This document shows, piece by piece, positions 62,863 through 64,000 of a stretch of DNA of 64,000 nucleotides. Below the pieces are notes generated by a model that had not been told where the DNA came from, made no database searches, and saw only the letters and a list, made by a program, of their open reading frames with translations. Positions within the stretch are counted from its first letter, which is position 1; every line of letters starts with the position of its first letter. A program made the translations under genes and the position numbers. This DNA comes from Bradyrhizobium hereditatis (GTDB taxonomy: Bacteria; Pseudomonadota; Alphaproteobacteria; Rhizobiales; Xanthobacteraceae). The stretch is taken from the NCBI RefSeq assembly GCF_020329435.1, contig NZ_JAGKJK010000006.1, positions 372,001 to 436,000 on the forward strand, given 5' to 3'.

Positions 62863-64000
62863 CTATCGACCTCGTCCGTTGCCACTGCCGGCATGGCTGT
62901 TGCCGCGGCCACTGCCGTTAGCTCCATTGCCGCTGCCATTGGCGGCGTTGTCGCTGCCGTTGTTACCGCTACTGCTGTTGCCACTACCGCTGTTGCCGTT
63001 ACCGTTATTGCCGCTGCCGTTGTTTCCGCTACCGTTGTAGCCATTGCCGCCGTTGGCGTTGCCACCGGCGACGGCCGCCACCGCGCTTGCGTTCGCTCGG
63101 CCGGCGGCGCTGGCGACGGCTCCGTTGCCGTTGCCATTCTCGCCTTGCCCATTGTTGGCAGCGGTCGTGTCCGTGCCGGGATTGGATGACTTCCAGATCG
63201 TATTAGTGTCGGACGTTTCCCGCGCCGCTCCGCTGACCGCAGACGAATTGCCATGAGCAAGGCCGTTAGTGACGCGATGAAAGTTCACCCGGACTTCGCC
63301 GATCGACGAGGAGATGCGCGTGACGCCCTGCTTGGCGGGGTGGGCTCTCGCATGCGTATTTTGTCCGCTTCCCGCATGGCGCGGCGCGGACAGACCATTG
63401 CGCGGCACCGGCACCCGCTCGATCGAAGGTGCGCGCGGCTTGCCGTGTTCGATTGGACTGAACGTACCCGTTCCGCCCAGCGACAGCCCGGCCTTGCCGT
63501 TGGCAAAGGCTGTCGCATGCTGGCCCGCCATCACTTGCGCAATCTGGCCTGTCTTGAAGTCTGCGACTTCGACCTGGCCACGGATCACGTCAACCGTGGT
63601 CTTGCCGGCATTGACCGTGACGCGAAATTGCGTGCCCTTCACCACGGCAGCAAGGTAAGGCGTCTCGACCTCGAAATGCTTGACGTTGCGCTTTTCGACG
63701 TCGAGCAGGATCGAGCCGGCCTGCTGCACGATTGTCGTCGCGAGTCCTTCCTTCTTTTGCGCGGGGACGCCGAGCACGGAATTCGGCGACACCAGGATCA
63801 CTTCGTCGCCGCGCGTCAGGAGCACGCGTCCGTTACGGCCGGTGCGAACGGTATCGCCCGGCTTCAAGACGTCTTCCTGTTTCAGCGATGCCTGCTGCAC
63901 GCCGCTGCCGGTGAGCCAGACCTCGCCCGAGAATTTGCTGACGGTCCAGTCGCCGCCGTCGGCAGCGAAAGCGGCTGAAGTCGTAGCGAGGACGAACGCT
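62863..64000 (-). CDS. FecR-domain secreted protein with Gly/Asn/Ser-rich tail (5' end off window)
   Basis: A reverse-strand gene that runs off the right edge. The visible part begins with the end of a signal peptide (VLATTSAAFAADG), then SGEVWLTGSG and the FecR domain (LKPGDTVRTGRNGRVLLTRGDEVILVSPNSVL; ILLDVEKRNVKHFEVETPYLAAVVKGTQFRV). The last 90 residues are almost only Gly, Asn, Ser and Ala in short repeats (NGSGNNGSGNNGNGNSGSG). It is secreted or periplasmic. FecR proteins next to CHASE2-containing enzymes are a recurring pair: the FecR domain probably presents or gates the CHASE2 sensor. Confidence 0.85.
   Translation of the reverse strand, partial: AFVLATTSAAFAADGGDWTVSKFSGEVWLTGSGVQQASLKQEDVLKPGDTVRTGRNGRVLLTRGDEVILVSPNSVLGVPAQKKEGLATTIVQQAGSILLDVEKRNVKHFEVETPYLAAVVKGTQFRVTVNAGKTTVDVIRGQVEVADFKTGQIAQVMAGQHATAFANGKAGLSLGGTGTFSPIEHGKPRAPSIERVPVPRNGLSAPRHAGSGQNTHARAHPAKQGVTRISSSIGEVRVNFHRVTNGLAHGNSSAVSGAARETSDTNTIWKSSNPGTDTTAANNGQGENGNGNGAVASAAGRANASAVAAVAGGNANGGNGYNGSGNNGSGNNGNGNSGSGNSSSGNNGSDNAANGSGNGANGSGRGNSHAGSGNGRGR

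Noticed and set aside
1-64000. CRISPR array or reverse transcriptase gene
   Set aside because: No regularly spaced direct repeats and no YADD-type reverse transcriptase motif were found; the nitrilase-fold gene therefore is not part of a DRT1 fusion.

Overview
The window looks like a chromosomal segment of a Bradyrhizobium-type alphaproteobacterium (Nitrobacteraceae). The evidence is high GC with lower-GC accessory patches, two full branched-chain-amino-acid-type (HAAT) ABC transport clusters each tied to an acyl-CoA ligase, palindromic intergenic repeats of the GAGCATGAT...ATCATGCTC kind, small conserved proteins of the sort seen in rhizobia, and a C48 (ULP1/NopD-like) effector-type protease. 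The genus is an inference, not a proven assignment.

Left part (1-34.8 kb): mostly metabolism and transport. A short-chain dehydrogenase, a kynurenine-formamidase-like cyclase and a periplasmic binding protein run rightward. They face a leftward set: binding protein, LivH, LivM, LivG, LivF, then an acyl-CoA ligase behind its own palindromic promoter region. Together these suggest import and CoA activation of an organic or aromatic acid. Then come a two-component system (10.3-12.5 kb), a phosphoesterase, a remnant of an SOS-response peptidase, two small linked hypothetical genes, a Tat-exported amidase and a Mth938-like protein. A second HAAT operon (17.5-24.8 kb) holds ligase, LivG, LivH, LivM, binding protein and LivF. 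At 25.2-29.3 kb lies a 1378-residue protein joining a HigA-like HTH, a restriction-nuclease-like domain, a degenerate NTPase-like region and a long helical C-terminus, which I read as a candidate defence protein. A sugar isomerase/Gfo-Idh-MocA dehydrogenase pair and an Nramp-like transporter with a small membrane partner follow.

Middle (35.7-44.3 kb): two 3'-end fragments of a tRNA-Lys(CTT) gene, in the same orientation at 35733-35777 and 43203-43247, bracket about 7.4 kb. This segment looks like an integrated element carrying defence-type genes: a stand-alone nitrilase-fold protein with intact E/K/C residues, an HTH plus PD-(D/E)XK nuclease gene broken by two homopolymer frameshifts, a frameshifted small gene, and a GHKL-ATPase/PD-(D/E)XK nuclease fusion. 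Just beyond the second fragment is a truncated zinc-hook ATPase. No integrase is visible.

Right part (44.5-64 kb): an MFS transporter and FAD oxidoreductase lead into a zone of decayed genes (binding protein, HExxH metallopeptidase, GH13 C-terminus) and the C48 protease. Then come an acyl-CoA dehydrogenase, an IS66 remnant, two tandem XRE/MmyB-type regulators (the second with an in-frame TAG), a thioesterase-like protein, a FrnE/DsbA-like protein, a NIPSNAP protein, a cupin-like protein with a GNAT/FemAB-like acyltransferase, and a signalling pair: FecR-domain protein (running off the window end) and CHASE2-PAS-GGDEF-EAL protein.
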